A stretch of 6,112 nt of DNA, taken from assembly GCA_021847385.1 (NCBI GenBank), contig JAJZTV010000128.1:1-6112 (forward strand), read 5' to 3'. Positions within the stretch are counted from its first letter, which is position 1. The number at the start of each line of letters is the position of its first letter. Positions 5,856 to 6,112 of this stretch are shown here, one piece after another. Both the position numbers and the translations under genes were made by a program. A model generated the notes under the pieces. The model saw only the letters and a list, made by a program, of their open reading frames with translations. It made no database searches and was not told the origin of the DNA. This stretch comes from Pseudomonadota bacterium. Its GTDB lineage: Bacteria; Pseudomonadota; Gammaproteobacteria; Burkholderiales; Thiobacillaceae.

Positions 5856-6112
5856 ACGCCTGGCTTGCGCACCATGCGCACAGTTTCGCTGTCGCGTTCG
5901 ACCGCCTGCGCCGCGCCCCCCTCGCCGCCTTGATCTCCGTGCTGGTAATCGCCACCGCCATCACCCTGCCTGCGGGCCTCTATCTGCTGCTCGACAACCT
6001 CAAAAAAGCGACCGCCGATGCCACACCGCGCGCAGAGCTGAGCGTGTTCTTCAAGCTCAACACCTCCGAGGCGGCCGCCCGGCAAATCGGCCAGCACCCG
6101 CAGCAGCAGCCG
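5852..6112 (+). CDS. ftsX: Cell division protein FtsX, N-terminal part (cut by window end)
   Basis: Eighty-seven codons are visible and the frame is open to the last base; the full protein should be about 300 residues. FtsX is the inner-membrane partner of FtsE, and its periplasmic loop regulates septal peptidoglycan hydrolysis. The visible part begins MNAWLAHHAHSF, a cytoplasmic basic stretch (FDRLRRAP, 16-23), then one transmembrane helix at about 24-48 that includes the family-like ALPAGLY pattern (here TLPAGLY, 38-44) and LLDNL (46-50), and the start of the periplasmic domain (LSVFFKL, 63-69). The ATG at 5852 overlaps the ftsE stop as ATGA, and GGAGG (5837-5841), inside the last ftsE codons, lies 10 nt upstream. 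Identity rests on the position after ftsE plus this N-terminal pattern. Confidence 0.93.
   Translation, partial: MNAWLAHHAHSFAVAFDRLRRAPLAALISVLVIATAITLPAGLYLLLDNLKKATADATPRAELSVFFKLNTSEAAARQIGQHPQQQP

Overview
The window is dense, GC-rich bacterial housekeeping DNA with almost no non-coding space. The gene order and protein sequences suggest a Betaproteobacterium, perhaps of the Nitrosomonadales/Rhodocyclales kind; this is inferred from remembered synteny and residue patterns, not from a search. The pattern is a short FtsY followed by ftsE-ftsX, divergent from an M16 peptidase pair, rsmD, coaD and a Chromatium-type ferredoxin.

Layout. Positions 1-90 (+) are the last 29 codons of mutM, carrying the zinc finger of formamidopyrimidine-DNA glycosylase. 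Immediately after it lies a perfect 8-bp hairpin (91-110), which reads as an intrinsic terminator for the converging minus-strand operon. That operon runs right to left from about 4200 to 170: a zinc M16 peptidase (4169-2769), a degenerate M16 partner (2779-1454), rsmD (1473-922), coaD (925-440) and a 2[4Fe-4S] ferredoxin (421-170). Its first four genes overlap one another (11, 20 and 4 nt) and the ferredoxin follows after 18 nt, so they are very likely co-transcribed and partly translationally coupled. A 44-nt divergent spacer (4170-4213) separates this operon from a plus-strand cell-division/secretion operon: ftsY (4214-5179), ftsE (5205-5855) and the first 87 codons of ftsX (5852-6112, cut by the window end).

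How the genes work together. FtsY is the SRP receptor; FtsE and FtsX form the ABC-type complex that activates peptidoglycan hydrolysis at the septum. On the other strand, the two M16 proteins both carry Sec signal peptides and divide the family's key residues between them: one has the HxxEH zinc site, the other the Arg/Tyr substrate-binding pair. They look like an obligate periplasmic heterodimer. RsmD methylates 16S rRNA, CoaD makes dephospho-CoA, and the ferredoxin is a small electron carrier.

No mobile element, CRISPR array, tRNA, rRNA or sign of recent transfer was seen, and nothing looks like a wholly new system. The points most worth a second look are the split active site of the M16 pair, the terminator whose U-tract is encoded by the end of mutM, and the compact divergent promoter region in which the ftsY GTG start sits inside a likely promoter for the opposite operon.
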